Assembly (NCBI RefSeq): GCF_937616625.2
Contig: NC_065575.1
Span: 4,905,501-4,969,500, forward strand
Length of the DNA stretch: 64,000 nt
Direction of reading: 5' to 3'
Source of the DNA: Mercurialis annua
Taxonomy: Eukaryota > Streptophyta > Magnoliopsida > Malpighiales > Euphorbiaceae
This document shows, piece by piece, positions 12,366 to 24,317 of this stretch; within the stretch, counting starts at the first letter, position 1, and each line of letters starts with the position of its first letter. Below the pieces are notes generated by a model that saw only the letters and a list, made by a program, of their open reading frames with translations, searched no databases and had not been told where the DNA came from. The position numbers were made by a program, and so were the translations under genes.

Positions 12366-13645
12366 ATAATCGTTAATTTGTTTTTATATTGGTGATTATA
12401 TAGTTTTATTCATGTAAAAATGTGCAGCTGAATAAATTTTTTTGAATTTTTGTATGACATGTACTTGCGAATTGGATAGAAATTTTCTTAAATATGATGT
12501 ATCGATGACCACAAGATTTCACTTGAGGCTGTAGAGTGTAGACTCACCAATACGAATATGCGGATCATAGAGTTTTGCCATGTAGGCAGATCTGGGTCCT
12601 TTGTCCAGCAAAACGGGTAGGCCAGTTTGCTAAACAAATAACTTGATTACTTCACACAAAATAAAAGGCTAATGGACTAAAAAAAAGCTGATTTTTATTT
12701 TGGTTTTTAATTCCATCCTGATGTAGTAATATTTTACGTTTATCCTATTTTAAATTTTTGATTTTCAATTTCACCTTAAGTTAAAAAAATTAAATGATTT
12801 TATTATTATAAAAATTAAAATATATAAAACAACTACATTTAAGGATCATTTCATTTTTTTTATTTGGACAAATTTAAACAAATTCTTAAGCTTAAAAAAG
12901 TTTTAAATAAATCCTAAATAAAACATTAATTATGATTAATTATTAAATTTCAATACGTCTCACTCCGCTTTCATCGTATTCCCCATCACCGGAGTCATCG
13001 ACAAAACTCCGCAATAATAAGGGTTTGCCTTTTTTCAAATGAACGATTTGAAGACCTATTAGTTCCATCGCCCGAACTATGGACCGAAAACCACGGAATA
13101 ATTTTTTGTTATTTGGGTCTTTCAAGGAGTAATATAAAATTATTAGTTGATTAATTAAGATTTAAGGACTTAGATGTATCCCCCATATACTAAAGGGGCA
13201 ATGTTTGCCTTTTTTCCTTAAAAATATTTATTACTCCAAAGCACCCCTTTCTGTCGTCATCTCTTGCGTGTTCACACTTCCTTGAGCTTCAAGCTGATCT
13301 AGTTGCTTATCGAAACTTCCATTTCCATGTACCTGTACGTTAACTTCCCCGCTTCTCATCATCACTCAATCAACAACCAACACGTACCCATTCCCCGACC
13401 TCAACTTTCATCCCAGTCGTCCACGTTACATAATAGAAACAAATCAAAGGTCCACTCAAATTCCAAGTCCACGGCGGTTACCCACCGCGTTTTCTTTTTC
13501 TTGATCCTTCCAGTTACTTTCAAATCCCCTCCTATATAAACAAATCCAGTTTTTTCTCTCAATCCAAACAAAAATCAAACCAACCAAAAATTCTCTCAAA
13601 ACTCACACAAATCAAAAAAAATTAAACATTATTATTTACAATACG
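12172..13645. other. GBSS leader/promoter and intergenic region
   Basis: On the minus strand a TTTATGCAG acceptor precedes GACTTTAAC at 12188, suggesting a leader intron just upstream of the GBSS start codon, as many GBSS genes have. A (TA)n tract of about 30 bases is at 12332-12362. From about 12660 to 12930 the sequence is AT-rich. A GC-richer segment with a 60-codon minus-strand frame at 12943-13125 is discussed as a finding. The 13300-13645 part is the 5' flank of the small gene at 13646 and carries a TATATAAA-like box near 13532. Confidence 0.45.
12332..12362. repeat. (TA)n microsatellite upstream of GBSS
   Basis: About 15 uninterrupted TA units lie roughly 160 bp upstream of the GBSS start codon, within the predicted leader or promoter. 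Confidence 0.9.
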
Positions 13646-13930
13646 ATGACGATGATGTCGATGTTCAGTTCTTTTGATGCCTTGTGTGCTGAATTTTACG
13701 GTCAGAAACTCAAGCTTTCCGGTGGTCCTTCTAGTGATCAGCAACGGAACCCTAAAATTTTGGATTCGTTGATTGAAAAGAGCGAGACGGAAGGAAAAGA
13801 GAAAAGTTTGGTTTCTTCGGCTTTAAGAAAAGTAAAGGGATCACCGTCGCCGCCACAGGAGCGGAGAAGGCCGAGATTTGCGCCGGAGTTGGATGGGGTG
13901 CATTGTTTTGAAACTATTCTTCCTTACTGA
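13646..13930 (+). CDS. Small plant protein with C-terminal FAPELDGVHCFET motif
   Basis: A single exon of 94 residues begins MTMMSMFSSFDALCAEF and ends PRFAPELDGVHCFETILPY. There is no membrane segment. The middle is charged and Ser-rich (about residues 35-70), with a basic Pro/Arg stretch before the tail. The second Met, three residues in, could also serve as start. A TATATAAA box about 110 bases upstream and an A-rich leader fit a real gene. The C-terminal tail recurs in the unrelated-looking small protein at 20702-21478. I know of small uncharacterised plant proteins ending in a similar motif but no function. It may be a protein-interaction tail; that is inference. Confidence 0.7.
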   Translation: MTMMSMFSSFDALCAEFYGQKLKLSGGPSSDQQRNPKILDSLIEKSETEGKEKSLVSSALRKVKGSPSPPQERRRPRFAPELDGVHCFETILPY

Positions 13931-14199
13931 TTCATTTTGAATTAACTGAATCTGTAGGGTTAATTTGTATTTTGTACAGTCACTATTTATAATTAATTAT
14001 TTTGAAGTGTACGATTATTTTTTCTATCTTCATAATTAATTTCATGATTTGATTCTCCACTGTTTCTGTAATAGAAATAGTCAAATTTAGTCCAATATTA
14101 TTATTGATTTTGTTTTTGATAATAATATTTTAGAATTTAGTATGTCTGAATTTACCGATTGGTATAAAATTTAGTTTATAGAGTAAAGGATTAAAAAAC

Positions 14200-14290
14200 C
14201 CTCTGAATTTGGTTATATCAAATATCTCTTTCCCACTCCCATCTTAGAGAGTGAACACACTCTCCGATTTTAGATGGTTTAATATTTATT
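14200..14290 (+). repeat. Fragment of the long-TIR element family of 44243-45577
   Basis: The words CCCTCTGAATTTGG, ATCAAATATC and GAGAGTGAACACACTCTCC follow the same order as in the left terminal repeat of the element at 44243 (44260-44395). No matching right end is found nearby, so this looks like a truncated copy. Confidence 0.45.
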
Positions 14291-15285
14291 TTATTCAAAA
14301 CGTTAATAATTATAGAAGGTATACACTGTCAATGAGCATAGACAATTTCACCAATCAAATTTTCGCTGAGGAATTTTATCAAACACATAATATGCTCAAT
14401 TGAAAATTCATTATCTCCCCAAATAAAAGAACCGATCCTCTCAAAAATTAAGATTCAAACAAATGTTAAAAGTAACACAACATAAAGAACAAGAACAAGA
14501 GGTCATAAATCCGAATGAAATGAAAACGAAAATCAAAATGAAATCAAACTCTCACGAAGTGGAAGAATTTGAGAAAATAATGAAAATATATAAGATATAA
14601 CATCCATAACAGATAAGAATATATGAACATGAAGATCTAAATCAAATTATTACTTATAAACTGAAATCGGAAGTCAAATGATAGAAATTGATCCTGAAGT
14701 TAACAAGAATGAATTAGAAAACAAGAACAAACTCTATAGAGATTGAAATTTGAATCAAATGTGAGCTAAAAACAACACCGACGATGAATAAAATCGAGCT
14801 AAAATTAATTGTGAGAAGATGAACTAAATCCGCTTAATTAACAAACAAGAACTAGAGCAGATAGTGGATTTACTGAAATCAAAAATTGAAATCAATATCT
14901 ATGAACTGATAGAAATTTATGGGTAAGAATCTTGAAATGAACCTGAAATTAAGTTCACGATAATGAAGAAATGAAATCGAAGTTGAACTTGAAATCACCG
15001 AACAATGAAGATAATCTGCAATTAAAATATGAATCGAACTTCTCATCTGCCGAATGTGATAAACTGAAACTGAAATTGAACCTTAAATCAACTGATACTA
15101 ATGAACAACTTATTAAAAATAGGCTGAAATTTTCAGCACCGATAGCGATGAACTGAAATCTGAAATCGAGTCACCGATAACGATGCTCGTAACTTGAAAT
15201 TGAACCGGACCGCTGGGACTGGACATCCAGATTGGTACACCGGACGATAACACCGGTAGCAACGCCATCTCTCGGAGTTGGACCC

Positions 15286-15420
15286 GCTCTGATATCATAT
15301 CATAATTATATATGGAGAACCAAAACTATATTAATTGAAATTGTAAAATTACAAATCAAAAGACTAAACTTAAGAATAATGCTCTATTTATACACAGCTA
15401 TAAACGGTTTTTAGTAAATG
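15286..15420 (-). mobile_element. Copia-type LTR end with tRNA-iMet primer-binding site (remnant)
   Basis: Read on the minus strand, a TATAAATAGAGC promoter-like box (15381-15392) is followed about 85 bases later by TGATATCAGAGC. This matches 11 of 12 bases of the usual plant copia primer site (TGGTATCAGAGC). That order is what the 3' end of a 5' LTR looks like. The internal region toward 14500 is too decayed to show gag. The upstream LTR part appears to continue past the MITE at 15437-16011. Confidence 0.45.
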
Positions 15421-15436
15421 TTGAACACACAATAAG

Positions 15437-16011
15437 GGCCTGTTTGTTTCAGCTGTTTCTTATAGCTGATAGCTGTTAGCTGTTGGCTGTTAGCTGATAG
15501 AACATACGTTTTTGGTGAGATTTGATTAGCTGTTGTTGTTTATATATAAAATGACCGTAAAGGGCATAATTTTTATTTTTATTTATTAATTTATAAATAT
15601 ATTATATTATATAATATTCAATAAAAATATTAAAAATTATTTTTTTATAAGAAGGAACGTTTAGTTTAAATTTATTTTAGATATTTTTTTTGATAAATTT
15701 ATGATTTATTTTAAAAAAATAATTAAGTTATAGTTTTGTTAATATAAATAAATAATATTAGATAATTTAAAAATGATTATATATATTAAAAAATAATATA
15801 TACTAATAGGGGTAGTTTTGTCTAAATAATTAAAAATATTGAAAAAGCTATCAGCTGTTGGCGAAAAACTCCAAAATGGAGCTTTTCAAAAAGCAGCTTT
15901 TGGAGGTTCAAAAAGCTCCAAAAAGCTTTTAGAAAATTTTCACCAAACACTTTAGTGGAGTTTTTTGAAAAGTAAAAGCTAAAAGCTCTACCAAAAAACT
16001 GAACCAAACAC
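15437..16011. mobile_element. hAT-like MITE
   Basis: The left end GGCCTGTTTGTTTCAG and the reverse complement of the right end, GTGTTTGGTTCAG, share the core TGTTTGKTTCAG. Flanks ACAATAAG and TCACTAAG are 8 bases and match at 6. The interior is AT-rich and near both ends carries inverted AGCTGATAGCTGTTAGC/AAAGCTATCAGCTGTT words. It sits inside the copia LTR remnant. Confidence 0.5.
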
Positions 16012-17379
16012 TCACTAAGCATGATTTGCTGAGCTGTTTTTGAGCTGTAATTACAGCTGTCTCTGAACTGTCAATGAGCTGGAATTAAATCAAGAAGAGC
16101 AGCCTTGATGGAGCAGAGCAGCATATACTCTATTATAAATGAAGGGCGAAATATGATATTCGTTGAAAAAATATTTATGAAAATGAAAATAGAACGTCTT
16201 TAATGGGATAGTCCAAAATAGAATATGTGATTTCTTAAAGAGGACGAAAGAAGTCTTAAATTTTACAAGTTAAGTTAAAGTAGGCTATGGGCATTCGCTA
16301 TGCCAAGTCTGATGTAGAAGATGAACCCGTCTCTTTCTCTAACTCATGCATTAGAAAAAAAAGCTAATGTTTTCATTTCAATTTGCCTTTCACCGTTAAA
16401 AATTCCAAACATATAAAATAATTATAAATACACCATTTTCTAGTTTTTATTATATCCATTTATTAAAATTGGAGTAAAAAAATCAAATATATTTTTAATA
16501 AATGAAATTCTTGGTGGTAAAAGACAAATTGAAATAATATGAAACAATATAAGAAGTATATTTTTTTAAAAGAAAATCCATTCTAATTTGAGAAAATGGT
16601 TACAAGTAAAACTGAACTTTTAAAAAAAATAGACTAAGATTAATGAAAGGTTAAATATAAAAAGCATATTTTTTTTTTAAATCTATTCTAATTTGAAAAA
16701 GTAATTACAAATAAAACTGAAAAATTTAAAAAATAGGCTAAAATTAATGAGGTTGTAAATAAAAAAAGTCAAATAGACAAAATGTTTTCCGATGCATGTT
16801 GCTCCCATCTTATCGTTAATGGTTAGCTTCGCGATTTTTTATGGACACAAGCATCCCTGGTAATTCAGTCTCATGATTCTTTATTATCTGCATGTGACTT
16901 TTTTTTCTAGATGCTAATTTTTTATGAGTTTTTAGTTTAATGTTTATATTTAGTGGTTGTGATTATTGGCAAGAACTTATTGAATTAATCGTGTGGGCTT
17001 ATAATAAATTAAAAGTTACTCCTACTACTCAGCTACGAATCTTGAGCATTATATAAAAACGTGCTGTAGGAGTAACCCATTACTTCTTGGGTGAAATTAT
17101 CGCAACATAGGCGTTTTTTTTGTAAGAATTACTCCAGTAGGATAATAGGTAGGAGGATTTGAAAAACAATATTATGACATTACAATTTTCAAGATTTAGC
17201 CAAGTTTTAGTTTAGGACATCCCTATTCGTCGTATTTGGTTTGGTATTGCTACTGCGCACATGACTTTGAAAGTCATGATAATTTATCGAAGAACGTCTT
17301 TATCAAAATATTTTTGTTTCACTTCAGTTAGCAGTCATTTTTCTGTGATATGGAGCTGGTTTTCTGTATATATTTTTTA

Positions 17380-18170
17380 GGCTTAATTACTAAAAAAACC
17401 TTCATCTTTAATCTTTTTTTCGTTTATACCCTGACCTAGGAAAAATGTCACATATACCCTTGACGTTGTCTTTATGTTTCACCTCTATTCTAAATTTGAA
17501 AAAAAAAAGATTTATTCAAAACAACTAAATATAAGGATTATTTCATATTTTTTTCTATTAAAAAAAATACAAACAATTATTTCATCCTTAAAAACGTTCA
17601 AATAAGTCCTCAAACTAATTAATTATTTAATTTAAATAAAATAATTTTTATTAATTTCCAACTTATAACCGTACTCCGATTTAGAAAACAGCTAATATTA
17701 CTATTATTTTTTATTTATTTTTTATGGTTTTGCTTCCTCCATGGACTCCTTAATTCCTCCATGAAGGAAGGTGCAGCGAGCTCCTTTCTTCCATGGAAAG
17801 AAAGAAGCTCCTCTTCGTTCGAAAAAAAAAAAATTGGTAGCGGATTTTTACGGTGATAGGTTGAAATTAATTAATCCGTTTATTTGTTTTAGGTAAATTT
17901 TTTTATGGTTTTTAATTTTTTAAAAATTACTAATAATTGAAATAAAATAAATTATTATAATTAGTTGAATTTGTTTTAAAGAAAAATGTGTTTTTGTATA
18001 ATTAATAATATTAACGTGTAATTAGAATATATACTAAAAATGAAAGACTATTTTAATTTTTTTTCAAATGAAAAGAGATTAATTTAATACCTTAAAGGTA
18101 GAGGTGACATATACAGACAACGTCATGAATATATGTGATTAAAATTTTTTGTCTAGTCCGGAGCTGTATG
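17380..18170. mobile_element. Mutator-like MITE, right end altered
   Basis: The left end GGCTTAATTAC followed by TTCGTTTATACCCTGACCTAGG matches the family at 18456 and 52995. Toward 18050-18150 an inverted copy of the sub-terminal part is found (words TGACGTTGTC, CACATATA, GTCACCTCTA). The outermost right terminus differs, reading CTAGTCCGGAGCTGTATGCC, and no 9-bp duplication is found. The interior at 17740-17830 holds a GC-richer fold-back built on CCATGGA/AAGGA/GAGCTCC words. Confidence 0.5.
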
Positions 18171-18455
18171 CCAATGGCCCGAATCCACCTCTAAGCGCGG
18201 AAGAATTTTACTGTAGTCGAAATTAAAACTCAGAGATTTACCATCGAAACCGAAAATCAAAAAGTTGGTGGACTAGCATGGATGATTATTAGCTCAATGT
18301 GAAGTGTGAACAATGAACATCAACTAGTGGCGAGATACACGACGCTTGCTTTGGTTGGCAGTGGTAACATGGAAATGAAATGAGGATTGCATGATTCATA
18401 GATAAAGAATTTGGTAACGGCAAAATACTTCATTGATATTACATAAAAAATTAAA

Positions 18456-19064
18456 GGCTTAATTTTTTTAAAAACTCCCATCTTGCATTTTTTTTTCGTT
18501 TATACCCTGACCTTGTAAAAACATCATTTGTACCCAATTTTAAGTTTTTATGTTTCATCTCTACCCAAAAGCATTAAATTGTACTTTTTTCATTTGAAAA
18601 AAAGTTTAAAACAATCCTTCATTTTTAACTTATATACGAATTAGATATTAATAGTACAAAAATACCATTTTTTTCAAAAAATTAAAAATAATAATATATT
18701 TTTTTAATTTTTTTTTTAAAAATATTTCGAATTTTTTTTTAAATTTTTTTAAAAATATTTCTGACAAAAAAAATTAAAAATAATAATAATTTTTTTAAAT
18801 TTTTTATTATTTTATCAAATTAAAAAAATTAATTAATTATTTGGATGTATTTGATTATTTTTTAAGTTTAAGGATTTATTTGTATATTTTAAAATAGAAA
18901 AAAGTATGTTTTAAACTCTTTTCCAAATGAAAAAAGTACAATTTAATGCTTTTGGGTAGAGATGAAACATAAAAACCCAAAATTGGGTACAAATGGTGTT
19001 TTTACAAGGTCAGGGTATAAACGAAGAAAAAGTGTAAGGTGGGTTTTTTTTAAGGAATTAAGCC
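18456..19064. mobile_element. Mutator-like MITE with 9-bp target duplication
   Basis: The ends GGCTTAATT...AATTAAGCC open inverted repeats of more than 150 bp that share TTCGTTTATACCCTGACCTTG and TTTACCC-type words. Flanking AAAATTAAA and ATAATTAAA match at 8 of 9 bases. It is 609 bp long, with an AT-rich core and no coding potential. Confidence 0.75.
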
Positions 19065-19356
19065 ATAATTAAATTATTTCTTCTTTCAGCACTTTAATTT
19101 ATTTAATTAATTCTGTTAATAAATTAAATTATAAAAAGTAAAATTTAATTTTTCTATTTTCTTGTCAGATAAGTCCAAAATTATATATATAACTTTTAAA
19201 TAAATTTTAAAAATGAGTTAATCTATGTAAAACTTATTAAAATAATCTACATTTAAGATCATTGTTAATATAATTATTCAATATTTACCTATACTAAAAA
19301 CATTATTTTGTTATCTAAAAATGGAAACATATTATATATATATTGTTTCTAGACTT

Positions 19357-19457
19357 TTCTTTTTTGATAATTGAAGAGGAAGAGCGCTTGTGGGAGAATT
19401 TGAACACACGACCTTGACAGTTTGCTGTTAAGCGCTTATACTATACAGCTCGTTGGT
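19357..19457 (-). mobile_element. tRNA-derived SINE copy, degraded
   Basis: Read on the minus strand it has a GAGCTGTATAGTATAAGCGC A-box-like start, then GGTCGTGTGTTCAAATTC (B box, changed from the GGTTCGATTCC of the other copy). It ends GCGCTCTTCC then TCAA and a short A-rich tail. Flanks TATTGTTTCTAGACTT and TATTGTATCTAGACTT are a 16-base target duplication with one mismatch. It is homologous to the copy at 52101-52211. Confidence 0.7.
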
Positions 19458-20701
19458 TATTGTATCTAGACTTATTTGACAAAAGAACGAATAATCTTTT
19501 TTCAGGCCGGATGAAGTATTAGTATAAATCTTGCACCTAAAAGCATAACAACATTGACATCATTCATGTGCAATTTAAATTGATTAATCATCTAACCATT
19601 GAATTTCTTGAATGAAATAGGTGAAATGAAAGAGTGAATTAGGTAGAATTTTTATGAATTTGGTATCTTTCTATATAATATTTCCACTTATTATATAATA
19701 CTTCCATTAAGTAAGTGTTATTTACACTACACGAATTGGTTCGAGAGAACTGTTTCTTTTATTAGGTTAGATTATCCGACGAGCAATCAGAATTTTTCTG
19801 GGTCATCTTTCATTCTAAAGAAGAAAAGAAAGGGACATTATTAAACCTACACAGTTTAAAACAATGACTTATCTGGGATATGCATCATTATGCAACTTAA
19901 GTTTTAGTCAGGGCTGAGTTTGAGTTGCCCTTTTTCCATTAAATCCTAAATCATAATGGTACAGTGGTGCCAAAAAATAAAATAAAATATAAAATGACTT
20001 TTCTATAAATTTATTCAAAAAATTTAAAATTTGTAACTTGTCCCCTGTTTCATAATTTTATTACAATTTTATCTATATTTTTCAATCAATCTATATATTT
20101 AGTGCTATTCACCATGTGACTTCTATTCAGGTAGAAATAAAGTTACAAGGGAGTGCAACCGTTATTTGCAGAGTGTCTATTCCGATCAACGATTGTGTCA
20201 CGTTGTTTTTACAATAACTCAGTCACCTTTTGCAATAATGGAAACGTCTCATTAGTTTGTTGCACAAATAACGTAGCGCAACTATTGTGCTATATAATTA
20301 TTTCTATTTGCAATTAAAAACAAAACAAAATAATCCTTATAAAAGTTCAAAACTCAACTTTTAAAATTCAAAAATTGATTCTAAAATTAATTTAGCTATA
20401 TGATTGGTAGTAAAAATAAAATCTCATAACGTAAACTTTTTCTAGTTAAAGACAAGAAGATCCTATAAATGCAAGCAAAGTTTCAAACCGCAATGTTTAT
20501 TAATAACCCTAAATTGCCTTTTATTTCTTCTTTCAATTTACAATTCTTTACTTCTCTTCATCTTCAAGGCATTTCATTATTCTCTTGCTTTACTCTCTCT
20601 CCCTCTCTCTACTGTAATTTATAATCTCTTATAAATAACCTAATTAAGCTCATCATAAAAAGGCCAATTAATTAGTGTTTTATTAGAGAAGAAGATAATT
20701 A

Positions 20702-21478
20702 ATGGCTATGGGGATCATTTCAGTGACAATACCAACTGTTGCTGCTGCTGCTGGATTCTATTTCTTGGATAATAAAACCAAATCTATATTTCAGGTAATT
20801 TATGAATATACCTTCTCATCATTAATATTAGTATTGAATGCAAATTGAATCACAAATTTTAGTGTGATTTGCAAATAAAAATTTGAAAAAATTAGTCATC
20901 AATTTTTATATTTTGCCAAATCGAAATATCGACCTATTTTTCCTGATATGTACACCAAAATATATACTGTTCCTATACATCATCGTTTTATCAAGAGAAA
21001 ATAGTTCGTTTTTCAATTTGTCAAAAAATAAAAATATGTGAAAGATTTTGTCAATTTTTAAATTTTCTGTTGTAACAAAACACTAATGTTCATAATTTTT
21101 TTGCAATTAATCATTAATATTACAAGTGTTTTATTATATTTTAATATTTATCAGATTCGAAAAATGGCAATTTTTTGCCAAAAAAAAGAGATTCATTTAT
21201 ATTCAAAATCTTTATCATTTTCGAGATGAAAATTATTTATCTCATTTGTATACTTTTGTTGCTCTAAATATTTTTCGACTAAAATCTGCTAAATAATTTT
21301 ACATAGATGCGATTAATTATCGTAACTATATAATGAAAATTAATTTCATGAACAGGAAATGGAAAGCGGAAATGGAGCTAGCACAGTGAAGGAAGAGGTG
21401 AAGAAAAGTGGCAAAATGCCAAAATTAGCACCTCAATTTGATGGGTTGTATTGTTTTGAGACATTAGTAGATCACTAA
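20702..21478 (+). CDS. Small membrane-anchored-like protein with C-terminal LAPQFDGLYCFET motif
   Basis: Two exons (20702-20794, 21356-21478) with a clean GT-AG intron give 71 residues. The N-terminus, about residues 4-22, is hydrophobic (IISVTIPTVAAAAGFYFL) and could be a signal anchor. A short charged linker follows, and then the tail PKLAPQFDGLYCFETLVDH. The ATG is preceded by a CT-rich leader at about 20580-20620. The tail matches the end of the 94-residue protein at 13646, while the N-termini differ, so the shared part is the C-terminal motif only. I do not recognise a named function. The intron splits the hydrophobic and tail modules exactly. Confidence 0.65.
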
Positions 21479-21904
21479 AATAATACTAATAGAAATTTAA
21501 ATTATCATTACCATAATTGAATTCCAATTATATTTGCTAAAGACAAATTGTTTGGTGTTTCATCATAAATAGATGAATTAGGAAATGGATAGATGTTGCT
21601 GTATTCTGTTCTATTTTGTCTCTAGAAAAGAAATTAAACTGTCTATAAAGATGAACAAGTCTAGAATTTCTGATGGAAGATTAAGATTCAAATTGATGGC
21701 CACACTTCTCTTGAAATATGTAATTTTAGAATTTATGTGTTGTATTTCAAATTAGAAATGTATATTTATGTATATATACCATACAAGTGTAATATGCAAA
21801 TTTTAAATTATAAAAATGAATAAATAGAAATTAATTTTTAATACAAAATTAACATTTGTAATTGGAAGATATTTAAATCCATGTAAGTTTTTATATTTAA
21901 GCTA

Positions 21905-22560
21905 ACACTCCCTCTAAAATTAGCACGAAAACATATCCTCAACTTAACTTATGTAGAGATTGAGAAAGTCCTTCAAGTGAGACTATATGAATTGAAAATA
22001 TCAATTAACTGCTCACTTGATTGAATGAACGAAATGCCAACTTCAAATTCATTTTTTTTAAAATAAAATGTTGATCTATTTCAATGGATTTAGTTCGGTC
22101 ATGTTTTGTAAAACTATTTGCTATATCTCGAGCTGCTTGATTGTCACAATACGATAATATATTGTTCATTTGGCTTGAAATCTATCTCTGTAAGCAAGAT
22201 CCTTAGCCACAAAAATTAACATATCTCATAAATCATGCCTCTCATGGGACAAAGTTTCATGCAACAAATGTGAAGGAGCATGAAGTGGACTTTCGATTAG
22301 TAATGTTCCCAGCCAAACCTGCATTGATAAAACCTTTCACTTACAAAATGTCATGCCTTTTGAATGTCAACCATTTACCTAGAGCCCCTTCGAAGTATCT
22401 CAACATTCTTAGTACAATATTCAAGTAATCTTCAATTGAAGCAAGCATTAATTGACTCACCGCACCAACCTTATACGCAATATCTGACCGTGTGTGAGAT
22501 AAATACGTAAATAATATTGTGAAACTGCACATCACTTTTCTATCTAAAGAATATCTATCA
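21905..22560 (-). pseudogene. Ty1/copia polyprotein remnant (reverse transcriptase end and RNase H)
   Basis: On the minus strand, 22535-22341 still reads LFTYLSHTRSDIAYKVGAVSQLM and then LRMLRYFEGALGKWL, the conserved copia stretch at the end of reverse transcriptase. Further along, in shifted frames, come DADWAGN-like and TNRKSTSCSFTFV-like RNase H pieces, then CDNQAARDIANS and HDRTKSIEIDQHFI, and finally a terminal LRGSV before GTTAGC near 21905. Several frameshifts and stops make it non-functional. Only the order of these family landmarks supports the call. Confidence 0.75.
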
Positions 22561-23692
22561 AGTTGTTTACCTCAATTTATATATGATGTAATAATAAGAA
22601 GAATCGCTTAATAATAAAGAAATGACAGTTTCGTTTGTACTTACCGCAGGGGTATCTGTTTGATCATGGACACAAATTTAAGAAGACGAAGAGGCTAAAG
22701 AAACAACTTCATCACTTACCATTCATATGTTCTTCACTAGATTCGAAACAATTGTGATGGAGACTTTTTTGCACAATTAATTCATCAACTTGACTTAAAG
22801 CAATACATTTTATCTTCAATGAGAGATAAATACAATTATATGCATCTCTACTGCTATGATTGTTGAGAAAGTTGAAGTTGTTGATCATGAAACAGTTAAA
22901 ACTGCTGCCGATGTTTACCTTTGTTCCAGGCTTGCGGCATTGCCGCATTGAGCTATCTACTGGCCATTCTACTTATAAAAACTACATTCATCACGAGCAA
23001 CTGACTCATGAGGCTTAAAAAGAACATTGCTCGTAGGTCTTGGATGCATTGCAATTTGCAAAGACTAATAGAGTGAAAATTGAATGCACTCCTTTACTAC
23101 ATGAGACTTAAGACGTGTCTAATCAACCAATAAATCACTAACAACTGCATCAACCAAAGATAGTGGTTGCGATGAAGAATAGTCTCAGACTGAACACGAA
23201 TCAGTCTTTGTTTGTCTGATCACTGCAATATAAGGACACAATGCTCTTAGTCCTACAGATTTTATTAGAGCTAATTGATCCCACGAATATGCCGTAGCAT
23301 TATAAAAGTAATGAATAAGGCAGTGAGCTAAATGATCTCAAACCTCCATAGTAATGTCATATTTTGCTAACTATTATTAATTCATGTAATAATTTTTAAA
23401 TTTCTTCCTTTCCGTATGTGTAATGATGTTAACAATTTTATCACCCGTCAGTTAAAGTTTAACATACGTGCATGTAGTATAGACTCATCTTTGTTTGCCT
23501 TCAAAAAGTTCTTTAGCACATAACTTAGAGGGTGTTTGGTTAGTAGAAATACTAATTCTACTAAAAGTTAATAGTTATGCATAATAATCAATCTAAATTA
23601 TGCCTATAATTATGATTTATATAAATTTTTAAAAAATAGATAAATTTATATATTTGTCATAAATTTTAACCAGTGATCATTACTAATGAAAT

Positions 23693-24317
23693 CAGAGGCG
23701 GAGGTAAGGTAGGGCCAGGCTGTGCCTGGGCCCTACCTCACATCAAAAGAAAAATATTTCATAGCCTAATAATTTAAGTTTTTGGGTTAATTACACTTCT
23801 TCATTGTGCACAATAGTAAAAGCAACATAACATTTAATACATTACTTGGATTTGATAGAAAAATCATTAAATTTTGTAGCAAAATATTATATAATAAAGT
23901 CTAATATGCAATTTAGATCAATCTAAAATAATATTAAAATTAGGAAGTGTATATCGAAGCCTAATTATCATATAAATTAACATAATTTTTTTTTTCATAT
24001 TGCATAAGCCTTATTGGAATTAAACTCTCATTTTAATTTTTCAATGTATTTCTATTCAAAAAATACCTTAATTTTTTAATTTTTTTTTCAAATATAGTAA
24101 ATTTTAATGCGTTTTTTTACTTTTTATTCCCATTAAGACAAATCCATTAAATGTAAAATAAAATAAAATAAAAAGTCGAATTGATTTTTCATGATATTGT
24201 TTAGTTAATCAGAAAAAACTTATTTATTTGATGTATTTTTTTGAGGTATGATATTTTATTTTTTAAAAAAGTTAAATTTTGTGCCCCGCCTCAATTTTAG
24301 GGTTGGCTTCGTCACTG
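23693..24317. mobile_element. hAT-type MITE with perfect 8-bp target duplication
   Basis: The left end CAGAGGCGGAGGTA and right end (reverse complement CAGTGACGAAGCCA) are variants of the CAGTGGCGGA terminus seen at 42407 and 51961. Both flanks read AATGAAAT (23685-23692 and 24318-24325), a perfect 8-bp duplication. It is 625 bp, AT-rich, with no coding capacity. Confidence 0.8.

Larger units (their letters stand above)
13931..20701. other. Transposon-rich intergenic region
   Basis: No intact gene is visible in 6.8 kb. Recognisable contents are a short fragment of the long-TIR family seen again at 44243 (about 14200-14290), a copia LTR/primer-site remnant (15286-15420) interrupted by a hAT-like MITE (15437-16011), Mutator-like MITEs at 17380-18170 and 18456-19064, and a SINE at 19357-19457. 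The segment 14460-15200 is a low-complexity run rich in GAAATC/TGAAATTGAA words. Confidence 0.6.

Noticed and set aside
22712..22948. 78-codon minus-strand frame near the copia remnant
   Set aside because: It contains CRKPG, which faintly recalls a gag zinc knuckle, but the Cys/His pattern is incomplete, so no call is made.
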